DNA of 64,000 bases from Adiantum capillus-veneris. Its lineage: Eukaryota; Streptophyta; Polypodiopsida; Polypodiales; Pteridaceae. Shown here one piece after another: positions 46,167-57,839 of this stretch (within the stretch, counting starts at the first letter, position 1; each line of letters begins with the position of its first letter). A model generated the notes under the pieces. That model was not told the origin of the DNA. It did not search any database and saw only the letters and a list, made by a program, of their open reading frames with translations. The stretch covers positions 70,336,912 to 70,400,911 of the forward strand of contig CM043963.1 in the NCBI GenBank assembly GCA_014529385.2, in the 5' to 3' direction. The translations under genes were made by a program, and so were the position numbers.

Positions 46167-47487
46167 GACGCATATTTTCCGCGATAGATCGACCTATGGT
46201 TTGAGCAAACGCTGCCAAGTCACCTATGTGAGGAGGCAGGGCCGGTGGAGGTACTCTTGGAATCATATGTGGGAGAGGAACGGGTACCGGTCTTGGCATA
46301 TGTGTGGATGATGCAGGATATGGAACATAACCGGGCATAGGTCCACTCGGATAAGGGCTAGGGAGCGGCACTCGAGGAGCATAAGCAAGTGGTACAATTG
46401 GAGGTGTGGGGGCCATGTGTGCATAAGGGGCTAGAGGCACATATGGTCGAGGCCCCATATTAGGTACTACGACACTAGGTAGTGGCACTGCGCTAACCGT
46501 AGATGTCATCGGTACATTCTCTGTCAGGCTTATCCCTAGAGTGAGCACTGTGTTTTCCTTAATAGAGGGTTGAGCCAAGTTAGGGAAGCTAAAGTTTTCG
46601 CTCGGAGGCTCAGATTGCATAGAGACCCCAGGTGAAATGACGTAAGATGGGTCCATGGGGCTCATTAGAGGAGTCTCCATTTGTGATAGAGTAGGCTGTT
46701 GAGCCTTGCTCGTATCCAGAAATCTCATGGGGCCAGTTGAGAGTATATTTACCCCTCGGTTTTGCCTTTCTGATTGAATAATGCCATGGATAACATTACA
46801 GATCATTTTCTGTTGATCTTCGATGCTCGTGGCACTAGAGGTGGATTGTACAATCTCTATCCATCCTACATGGTAGGCGTGGCCAGAGTGTAGATCCGTC
46901 AACACCTCAGTGTGGAGGTCGTATGTCCAATGATCATTAATGAACAATCCTTCTAGAGTCGACGTGTTAACGGTTTCTTGTGAGGTAGAAGCAATATTGC
47001 TCCCCGTGGTTTTACTTGTCACCAACGGTACTCTAGAGGGAACTTCTGAAGGAGGCAGCTCAACAAGGCCTTCTTAGTAAGAAGTTGGCAGGATATCCAC
47101 ATGGACACTCTTTGGGGGTGTGGGGTCCACGTGCGATGTGAAAGGAGATTGCACTTCCCCACCCCCTTCGTGTGCTTCATTTGCATCAGGTTCCGAGCGA
47201 GTAGCTCTACCTAATGTTTCCATGAAACGGCTAAACATACTAGTACTAGGCTGTGGAGCTTCGGGAGGTGCATGGCCTTCTCTCTCAGTGTTTTGGGTAG
47301 GGTATGCTTCCATGATTTCTGAGTCGGAGGAGGAATCACTAGCGGCTATTTTAGGGTCTTGGGTGGTGCTACCTTGTGTCCCCGCTGAGGATCTAGAGCT
47401 TATCGTGGATGGGTAATGGGTGTCTGTATGAACAGAGGCACCACCAATGTGATCGTGCTCTAACACCCGCCCAGAGCGTAAGTGCAT
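46099..47487 (-). pseudogene. N-terminal Gag region of the nested element
   Basis: Begins MHLRSGRVLEHD, a start typical of plant gypsy gag genes, and stays in one frame to 46099 apart from a TAA at 47074-47076. A Pro-rich central stretch (about 46470-46230) precedes AAFAQTIGRSIAENMRHAYD, after which the frame should shift to join the capsid reading. One nonsense codon and one frameshift therefore separate the parts of an otherwise well-preserved gag. Confidence 0.75.
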
Positions 47488-48584
47488 GTGCTTTTGATAC
47501 CCTAAGGTGTCAAAAAGATGCTCTAGGAGGCCTTGTGACTAGTTTTTAGCGTGTTTTTTGTTTGTTTTTTTGCTAGATTTTTTAGAGCGTGTCGTGGAAT
47601 GGGCCATGTGATAGCTCGAAACGAGCGTATCGGTCAGAGGGTCGTGCCGTGCTTTACAGCCCTCCGTTTGGTCACTCTATGCTCTCGGAATCCCTAAAAC
47701 TGTCAATTTCCAGTAGGGAACTAAGCCCAAACTAGAAAGTCTAAGGGTGCAAGTGGGAAGAGAAAGGAGGAGAGTGGAGGACTTGTCCCACATGCTCTCA
47801 TTCTCTCTTGAGGGAGTAGGGTATATATATAAGAGTGAGTCTAGTATATACCATAAGACTGAGGACTGAGGCCTAGGCCTGGGCTTGGGCTTGGGCTTGG
47901 GCTTGGGCTTGAGGAAATGATCCCGATCTATCTTTTATACAAACCAACCCGTCCGTTTTAAGAGTCATGTTTTTTATTTTCGAAAAATTTAGCCGCCCGC
48001 TCACTCGCGTTTTTATTTTTCGAAAAATTTAGCCGCTCGCTCACTCGTGTTTTTATTTTTCGAATAATTTTTTTTGCTTTTTTTTTTAAAAAATAATTTT
48101 TTTTTCAGAAATATTTTTTTTTCCAAAAAAACCTTTTTTTTTTTAATGCAGAAAATACAGAAATTGAAAACTCAAAAATTGAAAATGCAGAAAATTGAAA
48201 AAACGCAGAAATACAGAAAATTGCAGAAATTAAAAACGCAGAAATTCAAAATGCAGAAATGCAGAAAATTGAAAAAACGCAGAACTGCAGAAAATTGCAG
48301 AAATTAAAAACGTTGAAATTGAAAATGCAGAAATGCAGAAAATTGAAAAAACGCAGAAATGCAGAAAATTGCAGAAAATTGCAGAAATTGAAAACGCCGA
48401 ACTTGAAAATGCAGAAATTGCAGAAAATTGAAAAAACGCAGACAATAGCAGAAATTGAAACTTGACAGCAAATGCAGAAAACGCAAAAAAACAGAAATCT
48501 CCACACACTCCTTCCCTGCCTTTCCTATGATAGAAATTGCACCACAAGGAAGCGTAAAGTGCTAACCGAGCTTAGTGTAGGGCA
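47488..48584. repeat. Leader of the nested element with A-rich minisatellite and GGGCTT repeats
   Basis: On the plus strand, 48148-48490 is a minisatellite built from tgcagaaaattgaaaa and aacgcagaaa words (units about 20-35 bp, many copies), preceded by homopolymer-rich sequence (48064-48145). At 47877-47911 gggctt repeats about five times. An imperfect 54-bp direct repeat (cgaaaaatttagccgc) lies at 47980-48060. All of it is untranslated leader between primer site and gag. Confidence 0.85.
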
Positions 48585-48604
48585 TATCCCCGGCAGCGGC
48601 GCCA
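48585..48604 (-). promoter_or_regulatory. Primer-binding site of the nested element, tRNA-Asp type
   Basis: Minus strand TGGCGCCGCTGCCGGGGATA, 4 nt from the LTR; matches the common plant gypsy site complementary to tRNA-Asp except for a C where T is usual. Confidence 0.88.
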
Positions 48605-48608
48605 AAAA

Positions 48609-49174
48609 TGTGCGCTCCTTGCCGCACTGTCGAAGCAAGGGACTTGCCAATACACCGTATGCGAGCCACAAACGGCTCCAAGCACACAACAAGCCTAAAC
48701 TAGCAAGCTCAAGAGAACAAAGGGTGTGTCACTCACCGCTCTACGCTCGCCTTCGTGGTGGATTCCTCGCCGCGATGAAGAAGAAGCTGCAGTCGTGCCG
48801 CGCTCAACCGCTTCGCCGCCGTCGTGCCTTCGTAATGCTCGATCGCACACACACTCTCCCTCTCTCTCTCACACACACACACACACACGAGGAGGTGAAG
48901 AAGAAGAAGATGGAGATGGAGCAAGAGCACTCTTCAATTGCACAAATGAGAGAATGAGTAAAAATTAGGTTTAGTTGGCTTTTATAGGAGCTCACCCCAT
49001 TCACACTTGGGCGCCCATGCTTAACCAACTAATCCCTTGAATGTCCAAGTTAAAGTGCGCCTCTCATCGGCGATCACTCTACCTTTCCCTATTGGTCCGA
49101 CAAGCCCGGTACCTGACTCTAAATAATACAACGTTTATAGATCATAGGGTGTCCGTGTGCCGTGAGGGTTAACA
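48609..49174 (-). repeat. 5' LTR of the nested element
   Basis: 566 bp, the same ends as the other LTR. The microsatellite is short here: (CT)n at 48860-48870 and (CA)n at 48871-48888, which accounts for the whole 90-bp length difference. Confidence 0.95.
48981..48987 (-). promoter_or_regulatory. TATA box of the nested element
   Basis: Minus strand TATAAAA (context CTCCTATAAAAGCC) in the 5' LTR; the microsatellite lies about 90 bp downstream, hence probably in the transcribed R/U5 part. Confidence 0.7.
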
Positions 49175-49179
49175 AGGCT

Positions 49180-50541
49180 CTAGGAGTCTCATTGCAGGCA
49201 ATTCTATTGGGGCAAGGACGATAACCATGGCTTTGCTCCCCACACTTAAAACATTTGTGGTCCTTACAAAAAGCTTCTAGATCTTTAAGAGAGAGTTTAT
49301 ATTTACCTTTGTAAACTCCCTTCTCCTTGGACCAATTTTTGTTGTTGTTGGAATAGCCTTGGTGAGAATTTTGGGCATTGATTTTCCTCTTGGCATCACT
49401 TTTGTCTTTATTTTCCATGGGCTTGACATTTCGTCTAGCCCCTTGTTGGGCATTGATGTGCAAAGCAACCATGGTGTGGTGGATTACTTTGGTGATAGAA
49501 CCAGGCCGTTGAGAGTTGACATATTCGGTCATCTCTTTAGGTAATCCTACACAGAATTGTTGCTTTTGCTTGACAAAGTCTATCTTTTGAAAGATAGTAG
49601 CCTTGAGGTGTAAATCCCAAAACTTGTCCGCATATTTATGGATAGACTCATGAGAGAGAAAATTTAAACTTCACCATTTGGTAACCACTTTGTCCTTTGC
49701 ATCAGTTGCAAGGAATTGCTTCATGATGGAAACTCGTAGAGTTTTACATGTCTTTGGGGCTTCACCGTTGCCATGAAGGTTAGCCCACCATTGACGAGCC
49801 GATTTTTGGAAGTTTGGAGTAGCTTGGAGGACGCCGTAAAGCCCTCGTCTCCAAAGGCCGCATCAAATTATTGGATGAAGGCCAATACTTTGTCGGTAGC
49901 ACCAAAGGTGCCATCATAGGTGAGAAAAGAGATACTCTTTCCTTCCTCTTTAAACTTCTTTAGCTTTTGTGACCTTCGCCATGCAGGGTAAGATTTTGCG
50001 ATGTCCTCCTCTCTTGTATTCTCTAGGAGAATAGCCAAAGCTTTCATCGGAAGAGGAGGAAGGTGAAGAAAAAGGAGAAGAGGGTGACCTCTTTCTTGCC
50101 CTTTTCTTCTTTTGTTTCCTCTCTTCCCTTTTGGAGTGACGAGGAGAAGGACTATGGGTTAACCGTTTCCTCTTGGGAGGATTTGGTGATCGTTTAGTCC
50201 GCCATCTTCGTGAAGCCACATCTCGGAGGAACTTAGGGATTCATTCCTTTCTTGTTCTTTGGATTCCTCCTCTCGTATGGGAGAGAGTCTTCTTTTGGGG
50301 GTCTGATCAAGAGACCTCATAAGCTCTCTCTCCTCTTTGAGAGGAAAGGAAATCCCATAAGCACTAAGTTGTTGAGTAACTTCGGCTTGCAAAGTGGGGT
50401 TGCCCATAGCTTGTTGCCCATAGCTTGTTGCAACCTAGTGACAAGATAATTAACAAACATGGGGGCATCATCATTAGCACCTTCATTTGCAAAATCAAAG
50501 TTATCAATGTTCATTCTACTCTCTTGGTTATTGTCAGCCAT
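49180..50541 (-). pseudogene. gag: Chromovirus-like Gag, split from its pol by the nested element
   Basis: Minus strand from ATG at 50541 (MADNNQESRMNIDNFDF). A Ser/Arg/Lys-rich stretch occupies about 50330-49990, then the gag capsid start (FLTYDGTF, AFIQQFDAAFGDEGF) near 49920, degenerate capsid, the conserved YVNSQRPGSITKVIHHTMVA near 49520, and a CCHC knuckle CFKCGEQSHGYRPC near 49230. Several frameshifts and stops occur. Reading is interrupted at 49180 by the nested LTR element and appears to resume beyond its other end at 40044 in a compatible frame. Confidence 0.82.
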
Positions 50542-50943
50542 GTTAATTGAACTTATGTGTTTACTTACTATATGCTTTGGCAATTCAAAACCTTAGTTGC
50601 TACTCCTCTTAGCCTTTGAAAATAGGCACTTAAGTATCTACACCCACGGCTCAAATTGGTTAATTATAGGGAGTCGTGGAGTGATTCTAACATAGCAAAG
50701 TTGCCAAGGGATAGCTCCTTTTGAACTTCTTATGGCTCAATAATGGTAAAGCCGTAGGCAAGTCTAAAAAGAATCCATTATTAAGACCAAAGCTCCCAAG
50801 GTGTGCACCATATCCCACATAGTGGGCTCAACAAAATCGATAATAGATCCCAGTCCCACTTACCCTGATATAATTAACAAAATCAACCATTAATAGGCTA
50901 CTTAAGGACCTCTCTTCTTCAGCAAGAAAAGAGAAACCAAATT

Positions 50944-50954
50944 CTCTGATACCA
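50944..50954 (-). promoter_or_regulatory. Primer-binding site next to LTR C, initiator-Met type
   Basis: Minus strand TGGTATCAGAG, one nt from the LTR end. Confidence 0.9.
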
Positions 50955-50955
50955 A

Positions 50956-52771
50956 TGTAATGGAAATGACCTATGAACTTTGAGAGTAGCGGAATTAGGA
51001 AATTAGATGAAGCACTTTTGTGAGATTACTTTGTGAGCATAGCGAGTGAACTTAATTGATGGTAGCAACATAAAAACGGTCCTTAGTTAACTTGGCATGA
51101 ACAATACTTTTGCAAGAGAAAGAGTTTAGAGAACATGACAATAGTTGAGAACCCGATTCATACGAAGCCGGTCCCCCCTCCATTAGGCATCTGTATTATA
51201 GTTTCTCCCATCAAGAGAGACTTGGTACAATACAATCTTTGTGTTCCTTGTGACCTAGGTGATGCAATGAAGATGGAAAGCTTTGTGCATCACAAACGTA
51301 ACATAAACTTTGTTGAAAGCATTAACTATCCCAAGCCTCAGTCCCAAGGCCTCAAACACCTTCGAAGGTGGAGAGAGCTAGCGGGGAATGAGGGTAGGGA
51401 AGAGGAAAAAGAAACATTCCATAGGAGAAAGAAATAGTTTCTCACTTATCGTCACTCTTCTTGCTAGCATACATAATTTCATAGTAATGAAGATGGAGAA
51501 CATGGCAAGCTTAAGCATTGAAACATGGCTCTTGGTTAGATTTGCATTCCATAGACAAGAGTCTTGGTGTAGGCTCTCACTTCTCACAAGCTTGGAGAAG
51601 GAGGTGGAGTTTCTCAAATTTCACCAAGTGAGAATGATCCACAAAATGAGTGTGTGTATGTGGTGTATATCCCCCTAGCACACCCCTTGCTTGCTTGGGG
51701 CGAGTTGTAGCTTTTACACATGTTTCAAGCTCATTGGACCCCTCTACCCTTAGACAATCACATGCAGCATGCATTCAAGTACATGGGTAGTCTTTTGACA
51801 AGTGTCCTCCTTACCCCTTAGAGAGAGAGATCTTGAAAATATCTACATATTTGTTGGATGGAACTAGAAGCTCATTGAACCCTAGCATAGGGAGAGTCTG
51901 ACATGTGTCCCATGTGTCCTTTGAGAAAAGGGGTGCCCTTTGGGTGAGTGGAAGATTAAGTCAAAGCTTCCCCTAACTTTGGGACTTTCATGCATAGGAA
52001 GCTTCTCAAGCACCTTCCTCATTAAGTTTGTAGGGTCTCTTTTTGACTCAAGCACCTTACCCCCCCCCCCCCCCCCACCCACACACACACATGGGAAGCT
52101 TCTCAAGCACCTTCCTCATTAAGTTTGTAGGGACTCTTTTTGACTCAAGCACCTTACCCCCCCATGCATGGGAAGCTTCTCAAGCACCTTCCTCATTAAG
52201 TATGACAAGCACCTCAAGTACCTTAGTCATCAAGCATGACAAGCACCTTAGTCATCAAGCATGCACCTTAGTCATCAAGCACGACAAGCACCTCAAGCAC
52301 CTTAGTCATTGAGCACTCACCTTAGTCATCAAGCAAGACAAGCATCTCAAGCTTAGGTCGGGTTCCCACCTGAAGCTCAGCCCTAGCTAAGGTCAAAGGA
52401 CTCTTAACAAGTTAAGCATTGGAGGTCTTTAATGAAGCTAACCCTAAGGTATTTTTAAGCTCCATTAGATGCACATTGCTCTTTGATAGACTACCTCCTT
52501 TTGGACCCCTATTGCAATGTAGCCATATCTCCTCCTGGTCCCCTACTGAGGTAAGTATAGAAGCACTTATTGCACATTTCTCTTTGATCGACCATCTCCT
52601 TTTGGACCCCTATTGAGATGCAACCATCTCTCCTTTTGGTCCCGTGTTGAGATAGGTCTAGAAGTACATGTGTCTATTATAACTCTTGTTCCTGTTTTAT
52701 TCTCCCACATTAAATGATCAGTTTAATATGAGAAAATCATTTGGTAAAGTTAGATGTTATATTTTATGACA
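50956..52771 (-). repeat. LTR C, full length
   Basis: 1,816 bp, plus-strand ends tgtaatggaa and ttttatgaca. It serves as 5' LTR for the gag at 50541 but is also joined at its other end to integrase sequence of a further copy. Contains a poly-C run at about 52063-52077, three copies of a block of about 70 bp with gaagcttctcaagcaccttc (51999-52200), and tcaagcaccttagtcatcaa repeats at 52210-52340. Confidence 0.9.
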
Positions 52772-52779
52772 TGCTCTCC

Positions 52780-53850
52780 CATGATGAATTAGGAATTGAC
52801 AATGTTGGAGTAATCCAGGTTACTTCCCTCTATCATACTTTGTCTTTTGGCACACCACGCATTTTGAAACATACTCTTGTATGTCTACTTTCATGGTAGG
52901 CCAATAGAAATATGTCTCTACTCCTCAAAGAGTAGGTTCAATCCCTCTATTCCCCGCATAGGGAGGAGCATGGCATTCATACATTACTCTCTCACGAAGA
53001 GAGCTAGTAACACATAGCCTATCACCACAGAGAAGATAACCATCCTGCAAGGTGAACGGTTCTTCTTTCTTCCCTAAGGCAAGGGCTGAAATTATATCCT
53101 TGAAATCAAGATCAATATCATACTCATCTATCATAAATGATAGATCATTGTGAGTTGCTATAGACACTGCATGTACTCTTGGTCGTTGTGATAGTGCATT
53201 GGACACTTGATTGTGCTTGCCATCAATATGAGCAATATGAAAATTAAATTGTGAAAGAAAATTTGTCCACCTCACTTGTTTGTTAGAAAGCTTGATTTGT
53301 GTCATGAAGTACTTAAGATTTTGGTGATCCGTTCGTAGGATGAATGGAGTCCCGAGAAGGTAATGCTTCCTTGTATTTAGGGCATGTAGAACAACTAGTA
53401 GCTCCTTTTGTATATATCCCCAATACTCGTTCATCAGAATTGATTCTTCGACACTTGTATGCTATGGCATGCCCTTCTTGAAGCAAGACTGCTCCAAGGC
53501 AATCTCCACAAGTATCACATTGGACCTCAAATGGTTTTGAGAGATCTAGTAGGGTAAGCATAGGTTGAGAGGTAAGCTTCTCTTTGAGCTTCTCAAAAGC
53601 ATTTTTCTCTTTTGCAGTCCATGTATACTTAATGTTCTTCTTTGTTAGGTCAGTAATGGTCCTGCTATTTGCGAGAATCTTTCTATGAAGCATCTATAGT
53701 ATGCACAAATACCAATAAAGCTTCGTAGCTCATGTAAATTCCTTGGATTAGGCCATCCTTTTATTACCTCTAACTTTGTTGGATCCGTACAGATATCATC
53801 TTGAGAGATAATGTGACCTAAGTATTGAATCTTTTGAAGGAAAAATGCAC
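52780..53850 (-). pseudogene. pol: Chromovirus-like Pol fragment: RT end, RNase H, integrase zinc finger
   Basis: Minus strand. FFLQKIQYLGHIISQDDI and NPRNLHELRSFIGICAYYR (53845-53650) are the RT thumb/connection; LDLSKPFEVQCDTCGDCLGA (53570-53500) and LLGTPFILRTDHQNLKYFMT (about 53300) are RNase H; HAPPYAGNRGI then YFYWPTMK and CVVCQK (52970-52850) are the HHCC integrase zinc finger. It then joins LTR C directly at 52771, so the integrase core and tail are deleted. The RT palm is missing too: 53850 is a breakpoint to unrelated sequence. Two frameshifts interrupt the rest. Confidence 0.88.
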
Positions 53851-54512
53851 TCTCACTATAAGAGACTGAGGTCTTTGTCGTGCATGATAGCCATGCTAGG
53901 ATGAGAGAGAGTAGAGAGAAGAGGTGTGGGGAAAGAGAGAGAAAAAACTTTTGTTTTGTCGCAGATATTACCTCAAAAATTGTCGCACCGATAGCTTCAA
54001 ACATTGCCGTGCAGATAGCATTGTTATTTGCCTCGGTTATAGCCTCACAGATACCCTGGAATGAATATAATATACTCCTATTGATATACCCATCCATATC
54101 TCTCTCTTATATGATACAATAAAAAGTACTTTCATTTAATATCCTCTCTATATACTATAGTTACTCACTGGTTTCCTCAAAAGAATCCATTAAATTTTAG
54201 GATTCCCTTGGAATATCATATCCCCCCTCCCCCCCAAAAATTTCACATCAGCAAAGATTGCTCACCTCGTCGTCCTCACCAGTTATCTACCCTGCATTCC
54301 CTTCCAACCCTCTGCGGTAGCTTAGTCCTTTGTGAGCCCCCCCCCCCCCACCCCTCCCTCTTTGTGCTCATGCCTTTTCCATCCACATCCACCCTCGTCT
54401 TGCCCACACGTACGTCCTAACAAATTCATCCCTCTGCAAAGACCACCTCACCTCAAGTCGCCTTGTTGCTGCTCGTCGCGTCTACAAACGAACAATCCAT
54501 AGAGAGAAGAAG
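53851..54512. other. Spacer beyond the pol breakpoint
   Basis: No gene recognised. Contains poly-C tracts at about 54225-54234 and 54338-54350. Confidence 0.5.
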
Positions 54513-54514
54513 AA

Positions 54515-54680
54515 GAAGAAGAAGAAGATTATCTTAACGTCGTAGGAAACTATCCCAAGAGACCTTAAAGATCTATTTGATGGGGAGAGTTGAACTCAAG
54601 ACTTATTATTCAAGAGGAAAATGGCATAACCAATCTGCCACACTTGGGTGATAGAAAGGTTATACAATTTTTCTCTTTTT
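54515..54680 (-). mobile_element. Possible tRNA-derived SINE
   Basis: Minus strand. An A-box-like TGGCAGATTGGTTATGCC (54640-54623) is followed by a B-box-like GAGTTCAACTCTCC (54597-54584), with a non-coding tail to about 54515. Most of the tail (ggaaactatcccaagagacc) recurs at 54769-54788, i.e. a second 3' fragment. Both boxes deviate from consensus, so this is tentative. Confidence 0.5.
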
Positions 54681-54690
54681 ACTAGCACAT

Positions 54691-54693
54691 ACA

Positions 54694-54749
<56 letters not shown>

Positions 54750-54815
54750 GAAGAGTATTTTAACATCATAGGAAACTATCCCAAGAGACCTTAAAGATCT
54801 ATCCGACGGGGGGGC

Positions 54816-54870
<55 letters not shown>
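54691..54870. repeat. (CA)n and (GA)n microsatellites flanking a SINE fragment
   Basis: (CA)n at 54699-54747 and (GA)n at about 54820-54869, separated by the second copy of the SINE-like tail. Confidence 0.93.
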
Positions 54871-54871
<1 letters not shown>

Positions 54872-55041
54872 AAACAAATGTGTTACAATGTATGCTAGCA
54901 GAAGATCATTAACAAAGCATTCACAAAAGCAAGTGATTGACATTAGCTACAACATCCTCATTACGATGCATTAAAACATGGCCTTAATTAATCATCCACT
55001 ACATCATCATCTACTAGTTCCATAGCCATGACGTGGTCTAT

Positions 55042-55720
55042 GTGGAGTCGAGTTCATCAAATTCAGCAACATAGGGATCAAAATGATCATCCTCATCATC
55101 ATTCTCTTCTTCTAGCTCTTCATTCTCTTCTTCATCTTCTATGTAGGTGTGCCCTTTTTCATCGACATCATTCTCATTCGCTTCGTCAAGCGGTCATGCA
55201 AAAAGTTCTTCACCTTCTATGTCTGCTTCATCATCATCATTGTGTTCGTCCAAAGTGGTTCCTATGTTTGCTGCATCATCAAGTATATATCTTGCTCTTG
55301 GAGTGACTTGTATGACAAACCAAAACCTTCGTTCGTAAATACTTGGAAGATAGATCACTCGCTCACAACTTCTTGGAGAGATGTAGATATCACTTGTGCT
55401 CGTATGGAATCTCGTAGAGTCCACCATGTAGATACAGCTTGCATGTCTAGATGAAACGCATGCAAACCACTTCACATCTAACACATAATTTCAAAAAGTT
55501 GAAAAATCTACTCGGTGTATTCTTTGGATAACTCCACAATATCTATTTTCCATATCGTTTGGAGTTTACGCATCAAAATTGCCCATCACTCCACTATCAT
55601 TTGTTGTTCGTTTTTTGTCTACATTAATAGTTTGAAAGTGTCTTCCTTCATGCCACATCGAGTTGAACATCGTTTCCTGTTGAAAGTAGAACAAGTTTGA
55701 GTATAGGTAGCGATATACTA
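55042..55720 (-). pseudogene. CACTA transposase, DUF4216 region and acidic C-terminus
   Basis: Minus strand. MLDVKWFACVSS..., then VIYLPSIYERRFWFVIQV (55484-55310) is the DUF4216 pattern (VKWF ... VFY..D...W.VV). A TGA at 55191, best read as a mutated CGA, separates it from a highly acidic tail (EDEEENEELEEENDDEDD) ending in DPYVAEFDELDST at 55042. Confidence 0.78.
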
Positions 55721-55839
55721 ATACTTTATATTGTGCATAATGAGTTTGATTAGCAATTACCTTTGGTAGACAACCTCACGCATACTCCCACTCCTCATCG
55801 CTAACATGCTCACCATCAGCTTTAGCTTTAGTTATTTGT

Positions 55840-56472
55840 TCATGCAACCAATAGGGCCTTATAAGTTTTGGAAACATGGAAGGTACGGTGGGTAAACCAC
55901 ATTGAAATTTCTTCTGTGAGAGTGTATTTTTCTATACGCTTCTCGATCTTCTTCACACTTTCTCTTAATTCTGCATATAGATCTACCCACTTTTTCATCT
56001 TTGGTGCATTAAGGACAAGGTAGTGGTTTATTGCATCACGTATGTGCCTTTCCATGAGTTTTATCTTCCCCTTCCTATTCGGCATATGAGAGTGCATCCT
56101 TGGATCTTCTTTATCATTCCATAAATGTCATATTGTTTCATCCACTATAGCCAAGTAGTTAGAGATGTACAAAAATGACTCTTGAACAATCCATCCTTTG
56201 ACCATGCTAGCCTCTAGCTGTGAACAAAGCCTCACGAAGTCCTTGAGTGTCTTAAGAAAACGCTCAAGGAAGAACATCCAACAAGAATGGACCACTCCAC
56301 AAATCTCTACCTCATCCACAAGATACAATATAAGATGGAGTTGGCTCACTAGTATGGACCTGGGAAAGCTCTCTTCAATGAGAACAACTGCTTCTTTGGC
56401 TAAAAATCTTGCAGCTGGTATGGATGCAACTTCAATCTCCTTAGCACTCACCCACCTGACAAACTCTCCCAT
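55840..56472 (-). pseudogene. CACTA transposase, DUF4218 region
   Basis: Minus strand. FPRSILVSQLHLILYLVDEV followed by GVVHSCWMFFLERFLKTLKD (56370-56240) is the DUF4218 pattern (HLP.H...E....GPV..RWMYP.ER....LK). A stop region follows, then RKGKIKLMERHIRDAINHYL (56075 downward) continues the protein towards DUF4216. Confidence 0.8.
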
Positions 56473-56560
56473 CTTATATATAGCATCACGTTGCCAATCA
56501 AGGGATTCTGACCCATGTAATAGGGTCCATCACCCTTCTTTGTCTTCAAGAATGATCCCT

Positions 56561-57076
56561 TTAAAGACGCATGTAACCTATAGGTGTTCTAATGGAAGCA
56601 ATAACTTCTTTCACTTTGATTTGTTCAGTGTTTGATAGGATCCATGGTGCCTTTGGAAGACGATACTTCCCATTGTCTTCCATCACTGGCATTGTTGATG
56701 TTGGCAATCTGCGTTTATGTTTCATGTCCTCCCTAATGCCAACAATGTCGCTCTTGCCTATGATGTGGTCCCAGATCATCTGACCTACGTTTTTGAATAT
56801 GTGCATTGGATCTAGAAAATATTGGACCTTAAAATCGGTCAAGTAAGGCAACCCAAAAAACACAGAACATCATCTCATACCCTTGGGTGTCTATCGGGAA
56901 AGGGGGTCCAATGAGCAATGCCTATCCCATGCTCTTTCCCAATCTCTCATTGTCCATCTATATGGGGCCTTTCCATTTGAAGGTTCTTTGTATTTTTCAT
57001 GTGTTGATGGTAGAAAACGATGACTATTAGGATAAATGACCTTTTTGAGGTGTGATGGACGCTCTGTTAGTTGCAA
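56561..57076 (-). pseudogene. CACTA transposase, TNP2 region
   Basis: Minus strand. NSHRFLPSTHEKYKEPSNGK (57022-56960), then, after a frameshift near 56885, GLPYLTDFKVQYFLDPMHIF followed by KNVGQMIWDHIIGK, the TNP2 signature (LPYW....L.HNLDVMHIEKN). The N-terminal half of TNP2 is missing or unreadable. Confidence 0.85.
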
Positions 57077-57261
57077 AGTTTATTTATCAAAACGCTTTGA
57101 AAAAAGACTGGAAAAATCTAAGTTTACTTAACCTTAAAAGACGATCAATGCTTGTATTGCTCATTGCACACATGACCTGTAGATTCAAAAGCTCTAACGA
57201 AGCACGGAGAATAGAGAACAAAGCTCCGAGATATATAGGTGTCTTGTTTGCAGCCATCCTC

Positions 57262-57531
57262 CTACTTTTGTGCAATCTCTTCGCATCCACAATCATCATC
57301 GTCATGCACACCCTCCTCATGACCGCCAAGCTCAGCAACCAGATTCTCCATAATTGTGCCCTCCTCCACCTGGTGCGGTAGATCTATCACACTGGATCTC
57401 GAACTCTCACCCATTGTTGGTGGAGAGAAAAACCTATTTTCTTGCAATTGTCTCTCCGGCTTTCTTGCTTGAGGGCCTCCTCCTACAACACTCCAGTGAG
57501 TTGGTTCCCATGTGCAAAAGTTTGGGAACAT
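57262..57531 (-). pseudogene. Acidic linker between TAD and TNP2
   Basis: 90 codons with a run of Asp near EEGVHDDDDCGCEE, typical of the spacer between the two domains in these transposases. No catalytic motif. It is the continuation of the TAD frame region on the minus strand. Confidence 0.5.
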
Positions 57532-57534
57532 CGA

Positions 57535-57835
57535 TTATTCGTGCCGTGGATTGTCCCACATTCCATAGTCCTTGACATGCTCCAAACAGACTCGCCGAAG
57601 TCTAGGAATGGGTCTTTTGCAACGCTCACACGGACATATAAACCTGTCATTCAACCTGCCGTGGATCGTCCCACATTCCATAGTCCTTGACATGCTCCAA
57701 AGAGACTCGTCGAAGTCTAGGAATGGGTCTTTTGCAACACTCACATGGACATATAAACCTGTCATTCAACCATCGATTGCGTTCCACCGCATTGTCTGCT
57801 CCGTCTTCATCCCACCTTGGCGCTTGCATCTTCAA
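57535..57835 (-). pseudogene. Transposase-associated domain, duplicated
   Basis: The Cys-rich pattern RFICPCERCKRPIPRLRRVC, then LEHVKDYGMW (57663-57560) is the TAD of CACTA transposases (F.CPC..C.......V..HL...GF). An almost identical second copy (RFICPCECCKRPIPRLRRVS) lies just upstream at about 57790-57690, so a segment of about 125 bp has been tandemly duplicated. Confidence 0.8.
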
Positions 57836-57839
57836 AATG

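Larger units (their letters stand above)
55042..57835 (-). mobile_element. Decayed CACTA (En/Spm-type) DNA transposon, coding part
   Basis: Minus-strand order TAD, TNP2 transposase, DUF4218, DUF4216, which is the domain order of plant CACTA transposase genes. Terminal CACTA inverted repeats were not found with confidence. No frame is intact across the gene. Confidence 0.88.

Noticed and set aside
43376-47416. Plus-strand ORFs of 80-157 codons at 43.4-47.4 kb
   Set aside because: Antisense shadows of the nested element's gag and protease frames.
54990-55010. CACTACA as the terminal inverted repeat of the CACTA transposon
   Set aside because: Only 45 bp after the coding end, no matching inverted copy found beyond 57835, and the word is short enough to be chance.
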